From NCBI GenBank assembly GCA_023135545.1, contig JAGLSY010000005.1, forward strand, positions 1-6,345: a stretch of DNA of 6,345 nt, in the 5' to 3' direction. Shown piece by piece: positions 1-5,836 of the stretch (the first letter of the stretch is position 1; every line of letters begins with the position of its first letter). A program made the position numbers and the translations under genes. The stretch comes from Thermoplasmata archaeon. GTDB taxonomy: Archaea; Thermoplasmatota; Thermoplasmata; SG8-5; JAGLSY01. Under the pieces are notes generated by a model, which saw only the letters and a program-made list of their open reading frames with translations, was not told where the DNA came from and searched no databases.

Positions 1-171
1 GTGGCCGACGGTGTGATATCTTTGAGATACAAAGAAACAGATGATGCAGGGGATGTCCAGTTATCGATAAGGATAATCAAGATGAGAAGGACCAGACATT
101 CCAGAAAGATCAAGCCGTATTCGATAACACCGAAGGGGATCGAGGTTCACTCACAGGCAGAAATGTTCTAG
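1..171 (+). CDS. KaiC/RAD55-like RecA-superfamily ATPase, C-terminal fragment
   Basis: Frame 1 is open from the first base to a TAG at 169-171, giving the last 56 residues of a protein whose start lies outside the window. The visible part begins VADGVISLRY, continues with LSIRIIKMRRTRHSRKI and ends YSITPKGIEVHSQAEMF. This is the order seen at the end of archaeal KaiC/GvpD/RAD55-like ATPase domains: the strand 'ADGVI.L.Y', then 'R.L.I.KMR.T.H', then 'Y.IT..GI.V'. Such proteins are cytosolic RecA-fold ATPases, often predicted to act in signal transduction; the Walker A and B motifs would be upstream and cannot be checked. It converges on the TFS gene, so the two share the 144-bp gap that follows. 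The family call rests on the pattern of the last core strands only; RadA-type recombinase is less likely because the KMR-T-H signature is KaiC-like. Confidence 0.8.
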   Translation: MADGVISLRYKETDDAGDVQLSIRIIKMRRTRHSRKIKPYSITPKGIEVHSQAEMF

Positions 172-187
172 TAAGGGTCACAGTAGT

Positions 188-237
188 TGCCAGTGTGGGT
201 CTCAGTATTACACAGTATGGTGGGGGAGGAAGGAGGG
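188..237 (+). repeat. Intergenic G-rich repeat element, copy A
   Basis: Two blocks found here recur in the same order and on the same strand at 5862-5934. Block 1 (188-210) begins TGCCAGTGTGGGTCTCAGTA and matches 21 of 23 bases of 5862-5884. Block 2 (212-237) has the G-run pattern GG-T-GGGGG-A-GG-AA-GG-A-GGG and aligns with 5908-5934. Here the blocks are one base apart; in copy B they are 23 bases apart. The element starts 16 bases after the KaiC-like stop codon. Its function is unknown; the four or more G-runs could form a G-quadruplex in the + strand. Confidence 0.6.
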
Positions 238-269
238 TATAGACAAGAAAAAGCAAAGTCTATTCCCTC
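233..269. terminator. Hairpin between convergent genes, probable terminator
   Basis: Arms 233-244 and 258-269 pair over 12 positions with a single T-T mismatch (238/264), enclosing a 13-base A-rich loop. On the minus strand the loop reads TTTGCTTTTTCTT, a T-rich tract of the kind at which archaeal RNA polymerase releases. It lies 47 bases past the TFS stop codon and 62 bases past the KaiC-like stop codon, so it could serve either or both genes. The hairpin is seen directly; termination is inferred. Confidence 0.5.
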
Positions 270-315
270 GAAGCCATGAAATCCGGAGCAGTGAAAACAC
301 GGAGGTGCCAGTTTC

Positions 316-621
316 TCAATACTCCCGCCACGACGCCGAGCACTTACAACATCGGTAGATCCTGGTCTCCGGCTCATCTGATGCCCTCGTCTGGCGTAAC
401 ACAAAAAAAGCCTCGTTGTGGCCGCATTTGGGACATTCGACCCTGGTCTTGGGAAGGGTGTCGATGCTGCCATCTATGACCATCATCTCCTTGTCTTCCG
501 TCCTTTCGGTGACTATCTTGGTGCTGGCCTTGGACTTGCTTTTGCCGGTGTACCCGCATTTCCTGCAAGTGAACTCGCCATCCTTTGGAAACATCATGGA
601 TTTGCATTCTGGACAGAACAT
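316..621 (-). CDS. tfs: Transcription factor S (archaeal TFIIS/RPB9-like cleavage factor)
   Basis: A complete 101-residue protein, the usual length for TFS. It induces transcript cleavage in backtracked RNA polymerase. The N-terminal zinc ribbon uses C3, C6, C19 and C22 (CPEC...CRKC). A charged, flexible linker follows at about residues 27-58. The C-terminal TFIIS-type ribbon uses C63, C66, C91 and C94, with RQTRASDEPETR containing the catalytic acidic pair D82-E83, and the protein ends in WREY as most archaeal TFS do. The usual CxxCG is CKCS here and there is an extra Cys at 92; neither removes a ligand. The ATG at 621 was chosen because AAGGAG sits five bases upstream and the N-terminal ribbon starts at once; an in-frame ATG 30 codons upstream would add an unrelated extension. 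It is divergent from the surface-protein gene and convergent with the KaiC-like gene. Confidence 0.96.
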   Translation of the reverse strand: MFCPECKSMMFPKDGEFTCRKCGYTGKSKSKASTKIVTERTEDKEMMVIDGSIDTLPKTRVECPKCGHNEAFFVLRQTRASDEPETRIYRCCKCSASWREY

Positions 622-626
622 TTTAT

Positions 627-670
627 CTCCTTCTTTCAGGATATAGTATACTGGCCAGGAATAAATACCT
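627..670 (-). promoter_or_regulatory. TFS promoter and Shine-Dalgarno site
   Basis: Read on the minus strand, AAGGAG (627-632) stands five bases before the TFS ATG and fixes the start. Further upstream, TATTTATT (660-667) is a TATA-like box. A start point about 25 bases downstream would give a leader of roughly 20 bases carrying the Shine-Dalgarno site. The ribosome site is clear; the TATA assignment is tentative because the BRE part is poor. Confidence 0.5.
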
Positions 671-700
671 ATTGTTAAGTTATGTTGGTTATGGTCAATG

Positions 701-777
701 AGGGCTCCCAAAGCCTAGAACTGGGGATGCCACACAGTTAATCTGTTGAGAGACGCCGGATGCCATACTGGAGCCCT
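701..777. repeat. Inverted repeat enclosing a direct repeat, upstream of TFS
   Basis: AGGGCTCC (701-708) and GGAGCCCT (770-777) are perfect 8-base inverted arms. Between them GGATGCCAYAC occurs twice (725-735 and 758-768; 10 of 11 identical, 33-base period), and ACAG/CTGT (734-737/743-746) can form a small stem. The block lies behind the TFS promoter in the divergent region. It could be a small structured RNA, a regulatory element or decayed sequence. A minus-strand reading frame crosses it but has no ribosome site and no recognisable protein content. Confidence 0.35.
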
Positions 778-823
778 TATCAAATCAAACACTTGGCTAA
801 CAAACTGATTGAAGCGTGTTTGC

Positions 824-868
824 TTTTCCAATCGCGTACAATTGCATATGGATTGCGCAATTGGAAAA
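824..868. repeat. Inverted repeat TTTTCCAATYGCG, possible operator
   Basis: Arms 824-836 and 856-868 match at 12 of 13 positions around a 19-base spacer that itself contains the palindromes CAATTG and CATATG. The core TTTCCAATYGC appears a third time at 1019-1029, inside the signal-peptide codons of the surface-protein gene. Position (about 120-165 bases before the start codon) and symmetry suit a binding site for a dimeric regulator; a transcribed hairpin is possible but no transcript is indicated here. Confidence 0.4.
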
Positions 869-893
869 TTCAACCCAAGCCAATTCCGGAAGC

Positions 894-909
894 ATATTGC
901 ACCCAATAT
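894..909. promoter_or_regulatory. Perfect short palindrome, possible operator
   Basis: ATATTG-cacc-CAATAT is a perfect 6-base inverted repeat with a 4-base spacer, lying about 50 bases upstream of the TATA-like box of the surface-protein gene. The size and spacing resemble sites for small dimeric helix-turn-helix regulators, but no regulator is encoded nearby, so this is only a candidate. The rest of 912-950 shows nothing beyond two TAGGGC repeats at 926-939. Confidence 0.3.
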
Positions 910-951
910 CTACACATCTAAAGACTAGGGCATTAGGGCTTGAGGATCATT

Positions 952-988
952 CAATAGATTTATTTAGGCAAAGGCACTTATCAGAATC
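952..988 (+). promoter_or_regulatory. Leaderless promoter of the surface-protein gene
   Basis: TTTATTTA (959-966) is centred about 26 bases before the ATG at 989, the distance expected between a TATA box and the transcription start in archaea. CAATAGA just before it is a partial BRE. No Shine-Dalgarno sequence precedes the ATG; the nearest purine stretch is a weak AAAGG at 970-974. Together these suggest transcription starts at or next to the start codon, giving a leaderless mRNA. Confidence 0.6.
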
Positions 989-3900
989 ATGAAGCAAGGG
1001 ATGGCCAATGTAATTGTATTTCCAATTGCATTGTGCGTACTGCTCAGTGGGATGGGAATAGGATTTATTGGTATATCGGCTGGTGGCCTGGCACCCGTGG
1101 ATGAGATAGATGCTGCATTGACAACGCACGATCCTATCAGGATAGATGGGGATGGGGATTTTGCTGCACAGGCACTGATTGGGGGGTGGGGGGGTGATGG
1201 TTCGCCTGGAAACCCATATATCATCGAGAACTATGATATTATTGCGGATACCGATCATGGGATTTCAATAACCGGAACTACTGTCCACTTTATAATTAGA
1301 AATTCACTTCTTCGGGATGGGATGAAGCCTAATTATAAGAGCGGTATCTCACTTAGTAGGGTTCAGAATGCTACTGTTAATAACAACACTTTAACAAACA
1401 ATGATATTTCTCTATATCTTTGGAATTGTAGCATCAATACTTTCGTTAACAACACTATTGCAAATAGTGCATTCGGTATTTGGCTACCCCGCTGTGAGAA
1501 CAACACTATTGTTAACAATACAATTATCTCGAATGGAGTGAGCGGAATTAAGGTAGATGGTTCAGTTTTTGGAGACGAATCGAGTAATAATATGATATAC
1601 CATAATAACTTTATAAATAATACTCCTCATGTTATAGGGGAGGGGGGCGAAAATAATTTTTGGAACGCTTCCTACCCTTTAGGGGGTAATTACTGGGATA
1701 ATTACACTGGTGTTGATCTCTTCTCTGGTCCGAGTCAGGATGTTGTTGGAAATGATGGTATCGGTGATACAAATTATAGCTATTATGTGGCCCCTTACTC
1801 GCCCTTTGTAGATTATTATCCTCTGATGTCCTCAACTGTTCCTCCTAATGCTATAAGCTATGAGCCAAACGGCCTTTCTGTTCCTATTGGGACCAACATA
1901 ACCATTGAATGGAATGAAACAATGAACTGGATGTCAGTGAACAATTCGTTCAGTTATACTGATAATATCACTGTTTGGAATTCTACAAACGGCACATGGG
2001 TTCACAATTCAATAACGAACATTTCCATATTTACTCCCACAGGCTTGCTAAATTATTCAACAGAATACTGGGTTAATGTTAATGTCACGGCATTGGACCT
2101 AATTGGAAATCCTTTAGATCAAGATAAAAATGGAATTGGCGGTGAATGGCCCGAGGATGTTTTGACTTGGAACTTCTTCACCACCATCCCTCCAGATACC
2201 TCCCCCCCCATCGCCCTCAACTGGTCCCCAAATGGCACATACCTGGCTCCCATCAATTCATCTTTCGTGATACGATGGAACGAGACAATGAACTGGACAT
2301 CTGTGGAAAATGCCTTTAATTATACAGATAATGTGACGGTCTGGACATCTGCCGATGGCACATGGGTTCACGATGATGTTGCCAACACTTCCGTTTTCAC
2401 GCCCACTACCGCGCTGACTCTTAATACAACATACTGGGTCAGTATCAACATAACAGCCACGGACACTGTGGGAAATCCTCTGGACCAGGACCAGAACAGA
2501 ACTGGAGGTTACTGGCCCGATGATGTCCTCACCTGGAATTTCACAACAGTCTTGCCCGAGGCTATCCCACCCTTCGCCCTAAGCTACACCCCCAACGGCA
2601 CCGCCGAGCCCATCAACACCAGCTTTGTCATCGTGTGGAACGAGACAATGAACTGGATATCTGTGAACAATTCATTCCAATACACAGATGGCATAAATTG
2701 GTTCAACTCGACCAACGGCACATGGGTTCACGATGCGGCCACCAACACTTCTACCTTTACTCCCAGCCAGAAGCTGGAGTATGATACATTGTACGGTGTC
2801 ATGATAAATTTCTCGGCAACCGACGTTGTCGGGAACATGCTGGACCAGGACCGGGATGGTATGCCTGGGGAATTCCCCCAGGATGTGGTCAACTGGACCT
2901 TCAAAACAATTGATGCTCCGCCAACGGTCATATCGGTGTCCCCGGGCCATCTGGATACCCTGGTCGACCCCAACACGAATTTCACAATCCATTTCAGCGA
3001 GTCCATGAACACCACGACAGTGGAAATGGCCTTCACTTACTCGGATGGCTTCAACAACTTCAACATAACCAACGGAACTGTTTTCTGGGGGATACTGGAC
3101 AGAACAATGATATTTGATCCAACTGATGTGCTGGTCAATGGCACCATGTATATCCTGACAATAGACGGCTCCATCGCGATGGACCTCGACGGAAACCTTC
3201 TGGACGGGAACGGTGATGATATCACGGGCGATGATTATACATGGGTATTCACAACCTGGCTAGAACCCCCGGCACCCACCGTGGTGTATGGAATTCCGGC
3301 AGATGGCTCCACCATGGTCAATGTCAACACTCACATCCAGATAAAATTCGATTTCAGAATGGACCCGGCATCGGTTGAGGAGGCTTTATCCATATCCGGA
3401 GGCAGCACTCTGCTGGATGCAAATGACGGGGCCTTTTCATGGTCCAACAATGTGGATATCATGACATACCAGCCCCATGAATATCTGGATTACGAGGAGG
3501 ATTACACTGTCCGGCTTGAGGGAACTGCCAGGTCCTACGTGGGTAAGTTAATGGACAACAACGGTAATGAGTTGGGTGAGGGCACGCCGGTCGATGATTA
3601 TGTTTTCGGTTTCGAGACGAGTGCGGAACCCCCTGTGGTGGATTCCACATACCCGGCCAATGGTGCGAACAGAGTATTGATTACCCTCCCGGCCATCAAC
3701 ATCACCTTTAACACGGCCATGGACAACAACTCGGTGGAGGATGCTCTGCACATATCACCCTACATACCAGGCAATATAACCTGGAGCGCGGACAACAGGG
3801 AAATGTCCCTGATTCCGAGAGGGCCTCTCAATTTCTATACCGAGTATACCGTGACTATAAACGGCAACATGGCAACGGATGTGGATGGTGTATGGCTGGA

Positions 3901-4705
3901 CGGTGACAAGGATGGGGCATACGGCGACGACTATCAGTTCAGGTTCGTTACCGAGGGTGCTCCTGACCTCCAGCCCCCGGTTATTCTCAGGGTCTTCCCA
4001 TACAATAACTGGACCACTGTCCCTGTCAACGTGTATATCCAGGTGGTATTCAACGAGAGCGTGAACCGAACTTCGGTTCAAAATGCTTTCACCATGAGCA
4101 ACGGCACGGCCTTCATCAACGGCTCCTTTTCCTGGAGTCTGGATTCCACATCCTTCAAGTACTACCCATCCGAGAACCTGTCCTACAACACGACCCACAC
4201 CTGCACCGTGAACCCCGGCGTAGAGGACCTGGCAGGAAACAAGATGACCGTGGGCTATACCTGGACCTTCCTTACGGGAGTGGTGCAGGTAAGCGAGAGG
4301 GAGCCCATACCGGAATTCTGGTACTACGTGGCGATAATTTTCACCCTTCTGATTCTCCTGGGATTCCAATGGTTCAGGAATAAACATCTGGTTACCCAGC
4401 TCAGAAAGACCAGAGTTGATAATAAAAAGCTGAAACGGCACATGAAAAAGTTGGATCCGAATTACGGGGCTAAGAAGGCCGCGGTGGAAAGGACGACTCC
4501 TGAGGTAGAGGTCGAGAAGCCAGAACTTATAGAGGGAGGGGCTGAAAAGCCGGAAGTTCCGGAAGCCAATATGGATGAAGGAAAGGTTACCGACGGAACC
4601 GCAGATGTCAGTGCTCCCGATGAGCCGCTGGCTGAAGATGTCGAAGTAGGCGAGCCGGATGCTGAAACAAAGCCAGATATGGAAATAGAACCCGAAAAAG
4701 AATGA
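989..4705 (+). CDS. Surface protein: NosD-like beta-helix, seven SbsA-type Ig modules, C-terminal membrane anchor
   Basis: 1238 residues. Residues 1-35 look like a secretion signal (Lys2, then a long hydrophobic stretch to GGLA). Residues 47-280 form a NosD/right-handed beta-helix region: an entry segment HDPIRIDGDGDF..., 'NPYIIENYDI', repeated Asn-rich coils (NNNTLTNN, NNTIVNNTII) and the closing motif GGNYWDNYTGVD. Seven Big_5/SbsA-like Ig modules follow at about 285-400, 406-521, 527-641, 644-757, 761-878, 881-989 and 996-1097. One transmembrane helix (about 1111-1129) is followed by a basic stretch (RNKHLVTQLRKTRVDNKKLK) and a Glu/Pro-rich acidic tail, so the bulk is outside the cell. About fifty N-x-S/T sequons suggest heavy glycosylation. 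The start fits a leaderless promoter and precedes the signal peptide directly. The 5' third is much more AT-rich than the rest. An adhesin or envelope role is likely; no enzymatic residues or ligand are identifiable. Confidence 0.92.
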   Translation: MKQGMANVIVFPIALCVLLSGMGIGFIGISAGGLAPVDEIDAALTTHDPIRIDGDGDFAAQALIGGWGGDGSPGNPYIIENYDIIADTDHGISITGTTVHFIIRNSLLRDGMKPNYKSGISLSRVQNATVNNNTLTNNDISLYLWNCSINTFVNNTIANSAFGIWLPRCENNTIVNNTIISNGVSGIKVDGSVFGDESSNNMIYHNNFINNTPHVIGEGGENNFWNASYPLGGNYWDNYTGVDLFSGPSQDVVGNDGIGDTNYSYYVAPYSPFVDYYPLMSSTVPPNAISYEPNGLSVPIGTNITIEWNETMNWMSVNNSFSYTDNITVWNSTNGTWVHNSITNISIFTPTGLLNYSTEYWVNVNVTALDLIGNPLDQDKNGIGGEWPEDVLTWNFFTTIPPDTSPPIALNWSPNGTYLAPINSSFVIRWNETMNWTSVENAFNYTDNVTVWTSADGTWVHDDVANTSVFTPTTALTLNTTYWVSINITATDTVGNPLDQDQNRTGGYWPDDVLTWNFTTVLPEAIPPFALSYTPNGTAEPINTSFVIVWNETMNWISVNNSFQYTDGINWFNSTNGTWVHDAATNTSTFTPSQKLEYDTLYGVMINFSATDVVGNMLDQDRDGMPGEFPQDVVNWTFKTIDAPPTVISVSPGHLDTLVDPNTNFTIHFSESMNTTTVEMAFTYSDGFNNFNITNGTVFWGILDRTMIFDPTDVLVNGTMYILTIDGSIAMDLDGNLLDGNGDDITGDDYTWVFTTWLEPPAPTVVYGIPADGSTMVNVNTHIQIKFDFRMDPASVEEALSISGGSTLLDANDGAFSWSNNVDIMTYQPHEYLDYEEDYTVRLEGTARSYVGKLMDNNGNELGEGTPVDDYVFGFETSAEPPVVDSTYPANGANRVLITLPAINITFNTAMDNNSVEDALHISPYIPGNITWSADNREMSLIPRGPLNFYTEYTVTINGNMATDVDGVWLDGDKDGAYGDDYQFRFVTEGAPDLQPPVILRVFPYNNWTTVPVNVYIQVVFNESVNRTSVQNAFTMSNGTAFINGSFSWSLDSTSFKYYPSENLSYNTTHTCTVNPGVEDLAGNKMTVGYTWTFLTGVVQVSEREPIPEFWYYVAIIFTLLILLGFQWFRNKHLVTQLRKTRVDNKKLKRHMKKLDPNYGAKKAAVERTTPEVEVEKPELIEGGAEKPEVPEANMDEGKVTDGTADVSAPDEPLAEDVEVGEPDAETKPDMEIEPEKE
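1841..4279 (+). repeat. Array of seven Ig-like modules encoded in tandem
   Basis: Modules of about 110-120 codons begin near 1841, 2204, 2567, 2918, 3269, 3629 and 3974. Modules 1-3 are recent relatives: GGCACATGGGTTCAC occurs identically at 1991, 2357 and 2717, and ACAATGAACTGGA recurs in each beside WNETMNW. Modules 4-7 are more diverged. The first six end with an Asp-rich loop of the type LDQDxNGxxG or LDGDKDGAYGDD, resembling calcium-binding DxDxDG loops; module 7 has LAGNKMTVG instead. Module 5 has no glycosylation sequon, while modules 1-3 have about nine to eleven each. Confidence 0.8.
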
Positions 4706-4950
4706 TTTATTTGCCGAGGTAAAAGGGGTGTCCCTCGGCATTAACAGGTCGCTTCATGGTAAGCTTAGCTCTCTCTGCACCCTGACCCATGCCGAGGGAT
4801 TGTTGGTTGCCTGGGTTGTCCTCCAGTCATCCACAGACGACTCGTCTTAGTCCTGAAGGGACCCTTTAAGGCAAACTGCCCCCGCCTGCACCATGGATCA
4901 TGTATCAACCAAAGGTTGGTCTGTCACCATGGTCTTCTTAGCAAGGACAT
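4695..4950 (-). ncRNA. Candidate independently transcribed structured RNA
   Basis: The gap has no supported reading frame; an ATG at 4950 on the minus strand stops after eight codons. Instead it contains a chain of stems: ACCATGG/CCATGGT (4890-4896/4927-4933) enclosing ACCAA/TTGGT (4908-4912/4916-4920), GGCA/TGCC (4870-4873/4877-4880), GTCC/GGAC (4850-4853/4859-4862), AGACG/CGTCT (4835-4839/4843-4847), CTGG/CCAG (4811-4814/4823-4826), an 11-base arm pair 4731-4741/4789-4799 and an 8-base hairpin 4712-4719/4733-4740. A BRE/TATA promoter at 4971-4985 points this way and predicts a start near 4948-4950. On the minus strand the last hairpin is followed by AAATAAATCATTCTTTTTC, a plausible terminator running into the surface-gene end. 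It lacks the conserved cores of RNase P RNA and SRP RNA. It could instead be a folded 3' UTR of the surface-protein gene on the + strand. Confidence 0.4.
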
Positions 4951-4970
4951 GACTATTAAGATTCTAATAT

Positions 4971-4985
4971 ATCATAAACCTTTTG
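4971..4985 (-). promoter_or_regulatory. BRE/TATA promoter facing the structured region
   Basis: The minus strand reads CAAAAGGTTTATGAT. This fits the archaeal pattern CRAAANN followed by TTTATATA, with a full BRE match and two deviations in the TATA box. Counting about 25 bases downstream puts the start at A4950 or G4948. No open reading frame follows, which is why a non-coding transcript is proposed. Confidence 0.5.
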
Positions 4986-5044
4986 GTTCAGCCTAACCTG
5001 CTTTGAGCTGCCAATTGTATTTATAATATTCCTGTTTGTTTTAG

Positions 5045-5060
5045 CAGAAAGTTTCTTATA
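5045..5060 (+). promoter_or_regulatory. Probable promoter of the acetate transporter
   Basis: CAGAAAGT (5045-5052) matches the BRE pattern CRNAAANN and is followed by the TATA-like TTCTTATA (5053-5060). A start near 5083-5086 would give a leader of about 40 bases that contains the Shine-Dalgarno site. An alternative TATA-like box, TTTATAAT, lies at 5020-5027 but has a poorer BRE. Confidence 0.45.
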
Positions 5061-5124
5061 TGGCCTTTTTGTTTTCCGGCCCAATCTATCTCTTCCAGTA
5101 ATCCTTTGGGATGCAGGGAGAAAG

Positions 5125-5727
5125 ATGGGAGATGATATTATGACAGACAATAATTATAGAGAAGTGACGATGAACACGGCAGAGCCCGCGGCATTGGGCC
5201 TGTTCGGACTTGCCCTGGTAACCCTTGTCGCTTCGTCCCAGAAAATGGGATGGACCATGGGTTTTGAGGGGATGATCCCCTGGGTTATTTTCCTGGGAGC
5301 CATTGCCCAGCTTATCTCGTCCGGTATCGAGTTCAAAAGATGCAACACGTTTGGAGCGACAGTATTCGGAGCCTATGGTCTTTTCTGGCTGGCTATCGGC
5401 TGGACCTGGCATCTGGGAGTACCTAGCCCTGAGCAGCTTGGATTTGCCGTAATCGGATATCTGATATTCAGCCTTTACATGACCTACGCCGCCGGAGCGA
5501 TCAACAAAGCCTTTTTCGCAATAATGGTATTCATTGACCTGCTGTTCATATTCCTGATACTCCAGATATTCTTTGGTATCAACGGACAACTGGCAGGAGT
5601 CGCGGAGCTTGCCGTTGCGGCCAGTGCCTTCTACACATCAGGGGCTATCCTTCTGGAGAGTGTCGCCGGGTTCGAGGTTCTGCCTTTCGGGGAGCCGCTC
5701 TGGAAGCTGAAGAAGTTCGATATATAA
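5125..5727 (+). CDS. Acetate/succinate transporter, GPR1/FUN34/YaaH (AceTr, SatP-like) family
   Basis: 200 residues with about six hydrophobic helices, the size and topology of bacterial SatP. Family signatures are in place: AEPAALGL (residues 19-26) where SatP has NPAPLGL, GAIAQLISSGIEFKRCNTFG (58-77) matching the SatP segment GGIAQ...LEYKKGNTFG, GAYGLFWL (82-89), and the C-terminal VLPFGEP (185-191). It should move acetate or a related short mono- or dicarboxylate across the cytoplasmic membrane, probably with protons. The first Asn of the NPAPLGL motif is Glu here. Two starts are possible: ATG 5125 with GGGAG four bases upstream, or ATG 5140 with GGGAG eight bases upstream (195 residues); the second has the more usual spacing and both leave the core intact. 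A hairpin and T-tract follow the stop. The next gene activates carboxylates with CoA, which supports acetate as substrate. Confidence 0.92.
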   Translation: MGDDIMTDNNYREVTMNTAEPAALGLFGLALVTLVASSQKMGWTMGFEGMIPWVIFLGAIAQLISSGIEFKRCNTFGATVFGAYGLFWLAIGWTWHLGVPSPEQLGFAVIGYLIFSLYMTYAAGAINKAFFAIMVFIDLLFIFLILQIFFGINGQLAGVAELAVAASAFYTSGAILLESVAGFEVLPFGEPLWKLKKFDI

Positions 5728-5746
5728 AACTCTAAACTCGCAGGAA

Positions 5747-5791
5747 TGTAGGCCATCGGCCTACACCCTTTCCCTTTTTCTATATTTTTCT
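5747..5791 (+). terminator. Hairpin plus T-rich tract after the transporter
   Basis: TGTAGGCC (5747-5754) and GGCCTACA (5758-5765) form a perfect 8-base stem with a 3-base loop, 20 bases after the stop codon. CCCTTTCCCTTTTTC and TATATTTTTC follow. Stem plus T-tract is a good terminator and suggests that the transporter transcript does not run into the synthetase gene. Confidence 0.7.
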
Positions 5792-5836
5792 GTATACCAA
5801 GAAAATGCCTATCCATGACGCGGGGGTGCTTCCAAC

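Noticed and set aside
168..473. 101-codon minus-strand frame overlapping the TFS 3' end
   Set aside because: Frame-shifted shadow of TFS, with no start context and low-complexity, unfamilial translation.
715..906. 63-codon minus-strand frame in the divergent region
   Set aside because: No Shine-Dalgarno or TATA context and no recognisable protein pattern. It runs through the inverted repeats; its repeated VWHP is only the GGATGCC direct repeat read in frame.
1841..4279. CRISPR-like or mobile-element origin for the regular 360-base repeats
   Set aside because: The periodicity is fully explained by in-frame Ig modules; no short direct-repeat/spacer pattern, terminal inverted repeats or transposase gene is present.
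3755..4741. 328-codon open frame on the minus strand
   Set aside because: It lies antisense to the Ig modules and anchor of the surface-protein gene, has no ribosome site, and its translation shows no family signature or coherent composition. The opposite strand is clearly coding.
4850..4862. Resemblance of GTCCTGAAGGGAC to the SRP RNA helix 8 tetraloop (TCC-GGAA-GGA)
   Set aside because: The flanking conserved symmetric-loop bases (GGTCAGG and AGCAGCC) are missing on both sides and no Alu domain or closing helix is visible.
4789..4869. 26-codon frame starting ATGCCGAGG
   Set aside because: No ribosome site, starts inside a hairpin arm, and the peptide has no recognisable features.
4706..5124. 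RNase P RNA or tRNA in the gap after the surface-protein gene
   Set aside because: No GAGGAAAGTCC-like P4 core or ACAGAA partner, and no T-arm GGTTCRANTCC or cloverleaf on either strand.
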